A model generated the notes under the pieces. That model had not been told where the DNA came from and did not search any database. It was given only the letters and a program-made list of their open reading frames with translations. This document shows positions 48,084-59,757 of a stretch of DNA of 64,000 bases, piece by piece (the first letter of the stretch is position 1; the number at the start of each line of letters is the position of its first letter). Where the stretch lies: the NCBI GenBank assembly GCA_905250075.1, contig CAJNOP010000010.1, positions 2,525,773 through 2,589,772 on the forward strand, given 5' to 3'. This DNA is from Rotaria sp. Silwood1 (lineage: Eukaryota; Rotifera; Eurotatoria; Philodinida; Philodinidae). A program made the position numbers and the translations under genes.

Positions 48084-51000
48084 TCAATTAAATATACTTG
48101 ATCTATCACGATCATTGTTCATTCTTGGCATATGATTGTTCATAGATGATTCATTGGGATCTGATCTATTAGATTGATCTCCTGTTGAATCTGTTGGTTG
48201 ATGTTTTACTTGCACTTTAGCGTATTCAAGAGCCTTTCAAGAAAAAAAGAAAAAATATATGTATATACGTATTATTATTTTTATCGTTTATGGTGTTTGT
48301 ACTCGTTCTCTTTTTGATAATTTTTCAGGATCATGATCACTATTACTTAAATGCCATGGTTCTCGAGGTCCTATTTCACGTGGTGGTATATGTCGTGTTC
48401 CTGGATTATCTACCATTTGTCTTTCAACTAATGAACCATATTCTTGACGTTTTTTTGCACGTTCTTTCTAAATAAATAATTAAAATATTCATTTTGAAAA
48501 TAAAAAACAAAAAACAAAACCCCTACTCGATCAATAACTGTTTCATTGGCATCACCAAATAGATTTGGATTATTTAATTTTTGAAAATCTTTATAATCTT
48601 TTAATGTATATTTTTTATATGGAAAATAATAACCTTGTGCATCACGTACAGCACGTCTTCGTTGGTTTTCTAGATAACTATCTATATGAAACAAATATTA
48701 AATTAATATATAAAAAAACAAAAATTTCATTTCATTTAAAAAACCTGCTTTCATCCATTGTTGAGAATAAAGAACATCATGAATAGATGGTTTAAATTTT
48801 CTTTTTAAATAATCATTTCGTTCTTGACGCCAAACTTCAAGCATTACATCACGACCCTGATAATAATTTGGTGGATAGTATCCTGGTGGCCAATGTGAAT
48901 GCATGTTTTCTTCATAATCACGACGACTCTTTCGACCACGATGATCATGATTTGTATTTTTATTTCGACTTTTTCGTGATAATTGACTTTTACCACCATC
49001 ATCTCGTTCAGTTTCATATCCAGTTACACCACCATTATTTTCTTCATGATCACTATGACCATCTGGTTTACTTTTGTGTCGTTTTGGTTTAATTTTTCGT
49101 TTTTCATAATCAAAAAATGGATCATAAGCGTCATGATAAGGTGACAGATAAGGTGGAATATCATCAGCTTCGTCATACAAATGATGATGACCATATAGAC
49201 CATAATAGGGTCCATAGGGTGGAAATCCATCGTGATATGGATATCGTCCTCTTATAGGATGTCCTGGAGGTAATGGATAATCCATGTAAGGATCGTGAAA
49301 AGGTGGCATTCGACCATGATGAACTGGAGGAAGATGTGAATGTTTGTTAGGATGATTATCAGAAGCTGTTGCTCGTTTTTTAGATTTACTTCGATGACGT
49401 GTATTATTATTATCATCATCATCACCTGAGCTTTTATTATCTTCTGTTTGATTTCCATGACGACGACTGTGATGTTGTTTTGGTAATGAATCAGATTGTT
49501 TTTTGTCACGACTTGGTTTTTCTTTTGTATTTTGTTCAGCATCTATTTTAGGACTTTCATGTTGAGGTTTTATTTTTGTTAGTGTAGGTATATTTTCACT
49601 TGATGGAAAATATCGATCGTGACGTTTTTGTTCAAGAACTTTTTCTCTTTTTTGTATAGCTGCAGCTCTCATTTGACTTGATTTCGTAGGTTTTAATTCT
49701 TGTAAAAGACTAGTTGTTTTCAATGACGTTTCAGATACATAATTACTATCACCATTCAATAATGCATGATGAGGAATAGGAGGTGATGCACGAGCTTTTG
49801 ACATTTGTTGTTCCGATCGAGTCAAATTTGATTGAGATGGTGGCTGAGCTTTATGCTGTTGCTGTTGTTCCTTAGGGAGACGATTTGAGATTTGATGTTC
49901 AGATCGAATGAGGTGCGTTTGAGATCGCTGATGCTGATTATCATTTGGAACAGGTGGCCGTTGCTGTGTTGTGTCAGCATATGAACTCTAATAACATAAA
50001 TTGTGTTGAAATATTTTTAACTATTTTAATTAAAAGATTTATAGTTTTCTAGAAAATATTTCTTCATTAATACACTTCGTATTAGTAAAAAATTTTCATA
50101 TAAGAGAAAATTTTTTACCACGTTATTGTATTAAAAATAAATATGTTAAGACTTTCGAAATCTTTTCTCGATGTTAAACATACTTATAACAATCATCACT
50201 ATGATGAAAGTCATCATGACTTACGAGAAAACTTTTTCAACTGCTCCCGTTCAATTTCAATGTCCTTTTGTCTATAGATACTACATCATGTTCTAATAAA
50301 AATCATAGAACGATTCTAGTGCATATTGAGTTTTCACTAAGTGATCGAATTTTTAATATATCTATTTTTTAGAAATTCCGAGTTTTCAGAAAACTAGTAT
50401 TTTTTTACTTTTGGCGTGGAACTTTCCGCATATAGAGAAATCAAATGAGACTTGCTTCCGTAAAATATTTAACAGTTTCGAAGAAAGCTCTGCCGAGATA
50501 TAAGATGTTTGCGATATAGATCCTTTTCCATGAATAGAGTACATAACATGCGTTTTTTGAAACCTTCATATCTCGAAAAACAACTTTGTTCGATACTTTT
50601 GGATATTTCTATGAAAACTAATCTAGTTGAGTTCACTATATGCACAAAGATTCAGATCGAAATTCAAAAATTCGAGTCTTCAGAAGACCTAGGACTTCTA
50701 GAAAATAGACATATTAAAAATCCGATAGGTTAGTCAAATCTTAATAGGAAGCAAAATCTTTTCGAATTCTTATTAGAACACTATGTAGTATCTGTACGTA
50801 ACAAATCATTGAAATCTGAAAGGCGCAGCTGAAGAGGTTCTCGCATGAAAGTGTACATTGTTCGGCATGATCCCATATGGTACTGTTTGCAAAACTCAGT
50901 ATCACTATCTTACTAGACATGTACGAAACCAAAAACTAAATCTTTTCCCGGACTGGAACTCGAGTTTATAATAAAATATTCTACGGGTTTAAGTAAATTA

Positions 51001-52180
51001 TCTCATAAGTCGTATGAATAAAAACATCATTCAAGAAATGATCCAAAAAATGATACTCATCGACCAAATAAGTGAAAAAAAGTTCAAGAATTATTTTAGA
51101 TATGATGTGAATAAATTCTGAAATAATTTTCTTGAAACGTAGCCTAGACTCACAAAAGCTTGGTCCCCCCTATTTCTAGGCTTGATATACACTTGCTCAT
51201 GTGACTAGCTAGTGTATGTAAATTGGGAGGGCAAGAACTCTGCATCAGCTGGCTATCTTTCCAGAACTACAGCTAGTATTAGTTTTTGGAAAAATATTAG
51301 ACTATTGAATCTGCCATTAGGCAGCGCCTCATACCATAAGGTAGCTGAAAAGCAGGGGTGTTCTTCTTTTATGTTTAATTTCATTGCATTTTGTGATTAA
51401 GAATTAAATTGAAAACCGTTTTTCTTTAGAAAGAGAAGTTAAATTGATACTAAGCTAAAACATTGGCCATCGATATATGGAAATTGAGTGAAATTTATAT
51501 TGTTTTTTTTCTTTATAAAGATAATTCTTTGAGAATTTTTATTGATATTTAATATTTTTACAATCTGAAACAGATGACACCTTTTGTGGATCGTATATAT
51601 AAACTAGAAACTTTTATAAACAAGATCTCTTTTTGGTTTTCTTTGCATACTCTTAAACATTTATTATGGTATAAAATGCTACTACCACATGTTTAATGAT
51701 AGAATTTTCTAACGTAAAAATGATCTAAGAAAATGAAAGATTATCAAACTTCTCTTTTGAAATATTTTCTTGTAACAAAAATCTACCTGTGGATAGTTCT
51801 TAGATTCCACTTGATGATTATCCATATTCCTTTTATATGATGTTTGCGCAATATTTGTCGTACCATAAGTTCCCGTATTATGATTCGTATCTAATGGTCT
51901 ATAATTAGTTACAGGCACTTGTGAATTCGAATGACTATTCATTGTTGTTTGTTGATTATCAACAGAAATCGTATCATAATTATTTGTTTCATATTGATAT
52001 GGATGTGAAGTTAATGATCCGAAACCTGCATCATATGTACCTAGAAAACAAATATTTATTAAAGAAAATAAATTTTATAATAAAGCTTCTACCATAATTA
52101 TTTGAATGATATGGATCTTGTCTAGATCCAAAATCAGTATATTTATTAGAAGGTAACGTTGAATAAGAGGTAGCAGCCAT
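48084..52180 (-). CDS. JHY-like (ciliary) protein
   Basis: Six minus-strand exons: 52093-52180, 51787-52040, 48745-49987, 48527-48681, 48303-48467 and 48084-48233, in phase; 684 aa from ATG 52180. Most of the protein is polar and low-complexity (Gln/Asn/His-rich, then basic), with a Pro/Tyr/Gly-rich central part (about 300-400). The C-terminal exons hold the ordered part: YFPYKKYTLKDYKDFQKL (about 546-563), then ERAKKRQEYGSLVERQ. A KxYTLxDYK segment followed by a basic ERxKKRxEY segment resembles the end of vertebrate JHY (C11orf63), needed for motile ependymal cilia. The assignment rests on that C-terminal pattern only; a related ciliary family remains possible. Intron 2 (49988-51786) is 1.8 kb. 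Confidence 0.55.
51140..51400. other. Compositionally distinct segment with small hairpins, in a JHY-like intron
   Basis: This part of the 1.8-kb intron is clearly less AT-rich than its surroundings. It contains several tetraloop-type hairpins (CTGCCATTAGGCAG at 51311-51324, TACCATAAGGTA at 51332-51343) and a palindrome ACTAGCTAGT near 51205, followed by a TTCTTTT run. It could be an insertion or a structured RNA; no known RNA family was recognised. Confidence 0.25.
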
Positions 52181-54817
52181 TAGTAGTCAAATAGAATAAT
52201 GAATAACAAAATTAAAGTGTGTGATGATGCCATTTGGTTAGAAAAATAGAAGTGGTTGTGAATGCAATCAAAGAATATGTTTTAAACAAATACAACGACG
52301 AAAAAAAAAGAAAAAAGAAAGACAGAATATTAAAACAATAGAAAAGTAGTTTCACTTGTTTACTTTATTCATCAATATTTATTGGCAAAAGTGAAGAAAG
52401 ATAGGTATGGTAATGGCAAAAAAACAAAAGAAAAAAGAAAATGAATTTCATCAACAGTAAATAAAGAACAACTAAATTCGACTGTGCACTTTTTTTCGAT
52501 TCTTCTTTCAATTGAGTTTTCATTATATAAAATGTTGTTGCCATTAATTTTGAAGAGATCAAAAGAAAAAATAGTAATAAATTAACTTTATCAAACAGCG
52601 TCTATGTGTGTTTTTTAACTAAAGTTCATTAAATAGAAAGTTCACATTAAATAGGACAATATCAATGAAATTTATGCTTAGTTGGCTTCTCTTGACATTT
52701 GTCATTGGAAGACTTGACGAATAAGAACGATGTAAAGAAATATTTTTTTAAGTGATTTAAGTGTAATCATCGAAATTTGATCAATATAAATAAATATAAT
52801 CGCTTAGATTTTCATAAAAAATCTAATAACTTACTGTAAACATTTATATATTCCAAGATTCAATGAAAATTATTAATTATTTCTTTTAGGAAAATTAATG
52901 TCTAGGAATATATTTTAACCAAACGCCTTTTATGTCACTACGATGTTATATTAGTGAATAAAAAAATTAATCAAATAATAGAAAAATATGAATATTTTTA
53001 TTATTTGAATTTTTTATTATTTCATCAATTTAGAATAAATGTAAGAGAGTTCGTTGTGCGACGAAATTTTGAATAAACCATAGAACAAAAGCTGTAAGTG
53101 CAATCCTAGAAAGGATTAAAAGATAATATACGAGGTAGCTGTCGTCGCTAATCCCGGGATATTGCTTTATTCTATCTCTTTTAAAACACATTTCTTCATT
53201 ATCGTTTTACTTAATCATTCAGCAATGAAATACTGAGGTACTTCATATATTAGAATAGGACATTATTAATACACAGTCTCTGATTATATTTTAACAACAT
53301 TTATCACAATCTATGACGTAGGGAAGGGATGGAGAAGGTGAGCGTTGCACAAGTATCTGTCACGGTCTATAACAGTCACTAACTAGCACCTTTCATAGTT
53401 TGTGATGGTTTGTGGCAAAAAGTCCAGATTTCTGCCTCCACTATTCCATTTAGATTGTGTTTCTGAAAATTAAATTCATTTTTATGAGTTTATATTTTAT
53501 TTAATTATGCTAACACTTATATAAGTTCTTCTCTTGAAGAATGTTCCATGATTGATTAAAGGACGACTTTCCATCTATAGTTGATGAAATCAATGAAATA
53601 AATATTTTCAATGTATTCTTTCTGACTAATAAGTTATAAGAAAGTGTCACTAGTATGATACATAATAAAAATTGATAAGATCTCGTAGATATCAAAAATC
53701 CCATTCGAAACACTTCATGGTTCATTTTAACGTATAGTGATAGTACACATATACGCCTGCTGCAACATTTTCTTTGCTACACACTTGATTAGAACTTCAA
53801 TCAATCAAAAATCAATTAGCGACATAGTGAAATTAAACCTAGACTATGTTCTCATTCTTAGTGTCAGGTACCTCAATATTAGGAGACTAGGTATCCTGGT
53901 AGCGTCGATCTAGAATGTACCAGTCATGTTACCTAATAGTACACACTAACTCATACAACAAAGAAACTGTTAATAATGGAAACAATTTTAATTTCGTAAA
54001 AATATGATCAGACAAATTTTTGTAAATACAAATTGTTCGTTTAGCATATGAACGTTGTCATCAATAAAACTTTTGTAAGGAATTACATGAGGCATCAGAA
54101 AAATTTTCTTAACCTTTTATATTTTATGCATAGTTATATTTTTTTTATGCCTTTCAGATTAGTCACATGTCATTCTCGATATGAATTCTAATTGTTGTAC
54201 AGTATGATTTTACATATAAGTACAATATTCATATCAAAGACAGAAGTCAATATAGGATAAATGTAGCTTGACTTTTACGAGCATCAAAACGCAGTTCATG
54301 CATCCTAATCAAATACGGCGAAAAGTCAACTTCACACTGAAAAAGTTGAAACTTATACTGAAAATGAGATATGACTAATCTGAAAGAAATAGAAAAGTAC
54401 AACAATAAATAAGACATTAAAGGCATAATTTTTGCATATAATTCTATATAGGTCTAAACATTAGAACAGAACACTTGAACTTAAATTATGACTTTTACCA
54501 GATCAGGTCGAAAAACTTTTCCTAGTGTCCCATGTATCTAAACAACAGACATATTATAATAGTATTCGTATTTGTCAAGAACAAAATAGCATTGTATGTG
54601 TAACCCAGACATTTATTTTTCTATGTTGATCTGTATGATTTATTTTCGCACCATGTTCGACTGAATCAAAAACATAAATCAAGAGAATACTTCCATTACG
54701 CTCGAATATATTCACTTATCTATCTAGACCTTGAACTTCGTGATAAAAATAATTGCATTGAAAATTAAATAAACAAAAAAAAACGAAAAGATTAACTTGT
54801 TCAACAGTACAAATCAA
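52181..54817. other. Intergenic region, nothing recognised
   Basis: About 2.6 kb between the JHY-like start and the questin-oxidase-like stop. A minus-strand frame at 53510-53725 starts with ATG but has no recognisable family. The first 300 bp probably hold the JHY-like promoter. Confidence 0.5.
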
Positions 54818-55987
54818 TTATGAACGTTTGAGTACATTTAACTGTCGTTGATCATCCGATCCTCCCACCCATATATCTTCAATATTCACACTATCAACAT
54901 TTTTAACTGCAGTTTTTAAATAAAATCCATTTTTATTACCATAAACTTTTTCGGCATCTTTTAAAGCTCGAATAACTTTAACAGCATGAGCATCATTCAT
55001 TAATTCGGTATTTAAAACACATTCAGTAACATAATTCCAATTATTTTTTGCATTCTCAATTTTATAATCATTAATAAGTTGTTCATTTATTTCCGGTCGC
55101 AATTGACATATATATATAACAATAGAAAAATAAAAAAATGCCAGAAGAATATGTTCAGATACTTGTTGATTATTTATATGTGGATGTATTATACGAATGC
55201 CATGCATAGCAGTCACTAAATGAAGTAAGAAAAAATCAAATTCAATTTCATTCGGTTTATGTGTTGCACCATATAAATAAACTGCCAAATCGAATAATTC
55301 TTCAATTGTTTTTTCAATATTTTCTTTATTCATATTCCATTGATCGTAATGAGATAGAACAAGATCAGTATAATTTTTAACAACTACTTCAAGTGTATCA
55401 ACACCAGGTGTATCATAAATTGGTAAACGATTATCTAAATGAATATCTTTAAAAATTTCTAAAGCTGATTTTGAAGGCGATTTTGGTGGTTTTAATTTAT
55501 CAACAACTTCATGGAGATAATTATAACTAACAGCAGTCGTTGTTAATGCTTCAATACCTACAATTTGACTATCTAGTTCCAGTGCATAACCAATATGAAT
55601 AAGTGGATGTGCTAAACCACCAATAGAACCATTAATTAATGGATGTTCTTGATTGTCTAATAAAAATTCTTTAAATTTTTTATGCCACTCATTTCCACTT
55701 TTTGTTAATTGTTCATGAAAAAAATCTCGATAACTTTTACAAAAATCTTTGTTACCAAGATATGTACGCCAATTAGAAAGATTTATTTCATGAGGAGATG
55801 TCTGATATGGAACAAGTCTTTTACACATAACTTCATAGGCTTTTTCCAGTTTATCATCAGTTGCACCCAAAAAATAAAGTGAACCTAAATGATGTGCATT
55901 ATGATTATGAAATTTAAGTTCATTAAAAAGAACATTATAATTTTCAAATGATTGAGTTAAAAGCTTGTTTAATACAGTTCGACTCAT
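54818..55987 (-). CDS. Questin oxidase-like protein
   Basis: Intronless frame from ATG 55987, 389 aa. It matches the questin-oxidase-like family (fungal AflY/GedK relatives), Baeyer-Villiger-type enzymes that open anthraquinone rings in polyketide pathways. Seen here: FHNHNAHHLGSLYFLGA (residues 26-42) with clustered histidines, a middle YLGNKDFCKSYRDFFHEQL, the signature GGLAHPLIHIGYALEL (123-138), the EAL..TAVSYNYLH segment, and the distal LHLVTAMHGIRIIHPH (about 265-280). These histidine-rich motifs are the conserved core. The family is fungal and bacterial, and no polyketide genes are near, so the animal substrate is unknown. Being intronless among intron-rich neighbours, it is a good candidate for horizontal transfer (inference). 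No frameshift or missing core motif is visible. Confidence 0.85.
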   Translation of the reverse strand: MSRTVLNKLLTQSFENYNVLFNELKFHNHNAHHLGSLYFLGATDDKLEKAYEVMCKRLVPYQTSPHEINLSNWRTYLGNKDFCKSYRDFFHEQLTKSGNEWHKKFKEFLLDNQEHPLINGSIGGLAHPLIHIGYALELDSQIVGIEALTTTAVSYNYLHEVVDKLKPPKSPSKSALEIFKDIHLDNRLPIYDTPGVDTLEVVVKNYTDLVLSHYDQWNMNKENIEKTIEELFDLAVYLYGATHKPNEIEFDFFLLHLVTAMHGIRIIHPHINNQQVSEHILLAFFYFSIVIYICQLRPEINEQLINDYKIENAKNNWNYVTECVLNTELMNDAHAVKVIRALKDAEKVYGNKNGFYLKTAVKNVDSVNIEDIWVGGSDDQRQLNVLKRS

Positions 55988-57030
55988 TGTTAATCGAATA
56001 TTTAACTTGTTTTACAGATGTAAGATAAATTAAATAATATTTCTTAGTTTTAATAGTATCTCGTGGTTGTGATAACGTGCGTTTGCTTGACAAAGAAAAC
56101 AAAAAAACATATTGCGTTACTTTTTTTCGTGCAGTCTGATTCCTTACTTTATTTATGATGTCATCAGTTCTCTTTCTTTGGCTTTATACGGCCCGTACAT
56201 ATAGTGTATGCGGTGTTCTTCTGAGTTTATTTATTGTAGTAGAGTTCGCCGATACCGATGCATGCATCGATTTCGCAATAAATATAGAATATAGATGTTT
56301 ATATGCCTTTCATGTCATAGTAGCAGATAATATTTTAACAGCTTCAATTGCACAAGTGCTTTTTTTTCATTATAAATGATTTTTAATGCATTATATCATT
56401 CTAAGCTATGTTCTTACAATAGAGAATCAACTTAATATGACCAAATTGTGAACAGATCTATAGATAGTGTAAAAAATTTTGAATAATTAATTATATCGAA
56501 ACAAAACAATTCCTAAATGATTTTCATCATTTTTAATATGTTCAGTAATAACACTCCTCTTTTTAACAAATAGGAAACCATTTTAATGTATGTCCTTTTA
56601 ATATAACAGTGTAACCAAGCGTAGATCGAGGAGAAAACAGCAGAAATGTTAGTCTTGAAGTTCTTTGAAGTCTCTTGAAGCCTTTGAAATATCTTCGAAG
56701 CCTTTGAAAATATTTTGAAGTTTGCTGTGTCTTCCTTAGGGAGTGGACTAGACGAGACTCCACTCTATCATCAGAACAAAAAACAACATACTAATCACCA
56801 TTCTTGAGGCTATATTATATGAATTAACCCTAACACGGTAGGGCACTATCTTATCACACACGATCTCTTGATTACGTCATTAGTTTAATGGAAGATATGT
56901 TGGATTCATTTATAACACTGATTGATTATCTATATTAAGAAAAATATCGATCATTCAAATATTGTTCAACAGATACCTGATTTGATATGCCATTATGACA
57001 CTGTTTCATCTGTTAATTTTTGTACACCTG
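55988..57030. other. Intergenic region with a short degenerate tandem repeat
   Basis: About 1 kb upstream of the questin-oxidase-like gene, so its promoter should lie at the start. At about 56655-56725 a run of imperfect direct repeats based on TTTGAAG / CTTGAAGCCTTTGAAATAT is visible. No gene is recognised. Confidence 0.45.
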
Positions 57031-57848
57031 ATATCGGCACGGCCAAGCGTTACGGAATTTCATTTTTTCAACTTGTGAGATAAATATCTTCTCAATAACA
57101 AGAGAAATGCTTCTGAAATTTTGGGCATACATAAAGGTAAACTAGCTCTGTGAGCACTGAAAATTTCATGGAGTTATCACAAGCCATAGCGAAATTATTT
57201 GAAAAATATCGTTCGTTACGGAATTTCAAAAAAATGGACAAAATTTTTAGGGATGACTCACATTTTAGCATTTTTATACGAAACTAAGCTACTCATAAAT
57301 GAACGTTCTATACAAAATTTGTTCAGTTTTTCACATACTCTTAGAATATCGTGTTGTTTTCGCCATAGGACAATCCCTTCGAGTAAGCTAACTTAAAAGG
57401 CTGAGCGTTACGGAATTTCAAATGTTATGGAATTTCACCAATTTTCTCTTTTTCCACGGAGGACAGTTTAGTGCCATTTTTATGATAATTTTACCTGTTT
57501 AATCTAACCTTTTTTGTTCCGTAACGATTAAGAATATTGTTTTATATAAATCGATTAGTTCATTTTCATCTTCTTTTCAAAATTTCATTGAAAATTCCAT
57601 TCATTATTTTGACAAAAATGAAAGGTTAAAAAGTGAAAAAACAGTGAAATTTCGTAATTATTCGTGTTTTTAAACTCGTAGGAAAGAAAAATGATATTGG
57701 TTTTATATGTCAGCTGTGTAACTCGGAATACGGAACAAACTTAATAATATTTCAAGATCACACTCTCTATAACAAATTTTTTTTTCTGAATCTTACTGAT
57801 CTCGAACCTTCCCCAACGAAGGGGACCGATGGCTGGCCGTGCCGATAT
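57031..57848. mobile_element. Non-autonomous DNA element bounded by 15-bp perfect terminal inverted repeats
   Basis: The ends ATATCGGCACGGCCA (57031-57045) and TGGCCGTGCCGATAT (57834-57848) are exact inverted complements, and their GC content stands out from the AT-rich surroundings. Inside, GTTACGGAATTTC is repeated in direct orientation at 57049, 57215, 57407 and, with one mismatch, 57424; an inverted TTCCGTAAC occurs near 57517. There is no transposase-like frame, so this is a MITE-type or deleted element of 818 bp. Target-site duplication is not clear (AT/TA possible). Superfamily unknown. Confidence 0.65.
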
Positions 57849-58067
57849 ATATTTTTATATGGAACATTTAATAAGCCATGATATAATTATTATTGATATT
57901 AATACATTTTTTGAAATGCATAAGTTTATTAAGGGTTTCAACAAAAACAGAAATATTAAAATGCCATGAGAAGTTGAATAAAACATAAATTACCCTACAC
58001 TCTATCGTCTCCATTAAATGACGACATCTTTACATCAAGAAATATAAGAAAAACAGGGTGTGTTGTT
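57849..58067. other. Short spacer between the TIR element and the decayed gene
   Basis: AT-rich sequence without recognised features. Confidence 0.4.
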
Positions 58068-58496
58068 TTTTCTTTTAATGAATTCCTTTCAGCAAGTAGT
58101 GGCATGAAAGAAGCATTCGTTTTTGTTAATAATGTAGTTTTAGGCACTGGAAATTGTTTTTTTTTGTTTTTTAAATTAATACTGACAAAAGTGATACCGC
58201 TATATTTGCTAATATAAATAATTTCAGTACATTTGATCACAGCAAATATGAATGGTTTTTCCCTATTAGTAGTGTATTTCGTGTTGAAGCAATTGGATAA
58301 TAACAATAAGATTTTTCATACCTATTTGTATTCAACTGATACGAAGGATTCACAACTAGCTCATGCCATGGCCTACTTAGCAGATTCCTACAAAGATGAC
58401 AAAACATTTAACTTAGATACATTTATTTCAATTGGTAAACAGATTCCAAAAGGACTACATACATCTTTGCTGAAAGAAAATTTTATTCAAAGATAA
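58068..58496 (+). pseudogene. Decayed ADP-ribosyltransferase-family (ART, probably ART-TPR) gene
   Basis: Three stretches in different frames, in family order: a FLSASSGMKEAF segment (frame of 58083) like the FLSTS motif of arginine ADP-ribosyltransferases; then FANINNFS...FFPISSVFRVEAI (frame of 58229, ending at TAA 58298-58300), like the ExE-loop strand of that family; then a segment in the first frame to the stop at 58496 with a DSQLAHAMAYLADSYKDD pattern, like the link to TPR repeats in rotifer ART genes. At least two frameshifts separate them, the N-terminal half is missing, and the first Glu of the ExE pair appears replaced. The gene is therefore considered dead. Assignment is by motif memory and should be read as probable, not certain. 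Confidence 0.45.
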
Positions 58497-58939
58497 TTCA
58501 GTAATATTACCAAATCACACGACTATTTTTGCCACCGAACGATACATAGAGTTAAGTAATATGTATTCCTTGCCAAAGTTGGTCTTGTTATTGAATATGA
58601 ATCTCAAATAAAAGGAATTCGTCATATCAGTCTTGATACAATAATATAAAAAAAAAACAAAATGACTATTTCAATGTCAGTTTTCATCATCGACATAATG
58701 TAAAACTTCTTATAAAATGTTTTCTATCATCACATTCGGATGTATGAATATCCTATCTTCCTATTGACTTTATCTTGAACTGATTCTTAATGAAACGTTT
58801 TCTATTGATTAAAGTATCTAACTAAGTGTAGATTATAAATATTCTCTAGACTATCTATTATCTAACATGTATAAGTTAAATATTTTTTTAAATAAATAGA
58901 AATTCTCATAACATAGATAATCGAATATAGTATTAATTC
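58497..58939. other. Short intergenic region
   Basis: About 440 bp of AT-rich sequence, probably the 3' flank of the minus-strand membrane-protein gene. Nothing recognised. Confidence 0.45.
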
Positions 58940-59700
58940 TTATACGTGTGAGACATTATCAAATATTTTTATTTCTTTAAAATTATCCATAGTAAGCACA
59001 ATGTGATTCGATGAATTATTTTGATCTGAGATATATTTTTCATTGTGAATTAATCGTTTAGATAAACTAATAAATGGTTTGAAAAATGATGGTAATGGTG
59101 TTCGCTTTGAAGAATTACTGACAGAAAATAATTGTTCAACAGATGAAGGTGATGACGTAATAAATTCATTTGAAAAAGTTAATGATGAAGATTTAATAAG
59201 AGATTTTTCATCAAGAATTAATTCTTCACAAAAAGTATGTTCTCTAATTGTATAATATGAAGTTTGATTAGATATTGATTGTAATGAAAATACGCCTGAA
59301 AAGAAAATATCATATTAAATAATGTATTTAATAACAAATAATATGTACTTATTGCATCCATTTCATCCCATTCTTCTTTAAAATTCTTTATAAATAATGG
59401 TGGTTTATTAAATTGAAGTTGAGTAATCATTATTCTTTGTATTGGTTGTTTTTGTAATTCATAAGGAAGATATTCTTCAATAAGTGGTGATATTGATTGT
59501 CGTGGTAATAAAGAAATTAAATTCTGATCAATTTTCTCTACAGATTTATTTACTAATGGTGATCTTATTTCATACCATAATCGTTTTCTTTTATAAATAT
59601 AATTAATATAGAGTCTATAGAATAGATAGAAAAATCCACCGATAACAAGTAAAGAACAAAATACGATTAAAACAATCCAAAGAGCTTTGAGTTTTTTCAT
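58940..59700 (-). CDS. Single-pass membrane protein of unknown family
   Basis: Two minus-strand exons, 59349-59700 and 58940-59295, joined by a 53-bp intron in phase, encode 235 aa from ATG 59700. The N-terminus is a signal anchor (residues about 8-33, ALWIVLIVFCSLLVIGGFFYLFY) followed by basic residues (YKRKRLWYEI). The remaining 200 residues are polar, with serine-rich parts in exon 2 (SSPSSVEQLFSVSNSSKR) and no recognised domain. It could be a type II or tail-facing-cytosol membrane protein. It lies just downstream of two tandem Ly6-like genes on the same strand, but a functional tie is not shown. Confidence 0.6.
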
Positions 59701-59757
59701 ATAAACAAAACAAAAAATGTATTCCTTAGTTACTCATTTTTTTATTTATTAGAAAAT

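Noticed and set aside
57995-58306. Minus-strand open frame of about 100 codons
   Set aside because: It overlaps, on the opposite strand, the segments that resemble an ADP-ribosyltransferase family gene, and is best explained as their shadow.
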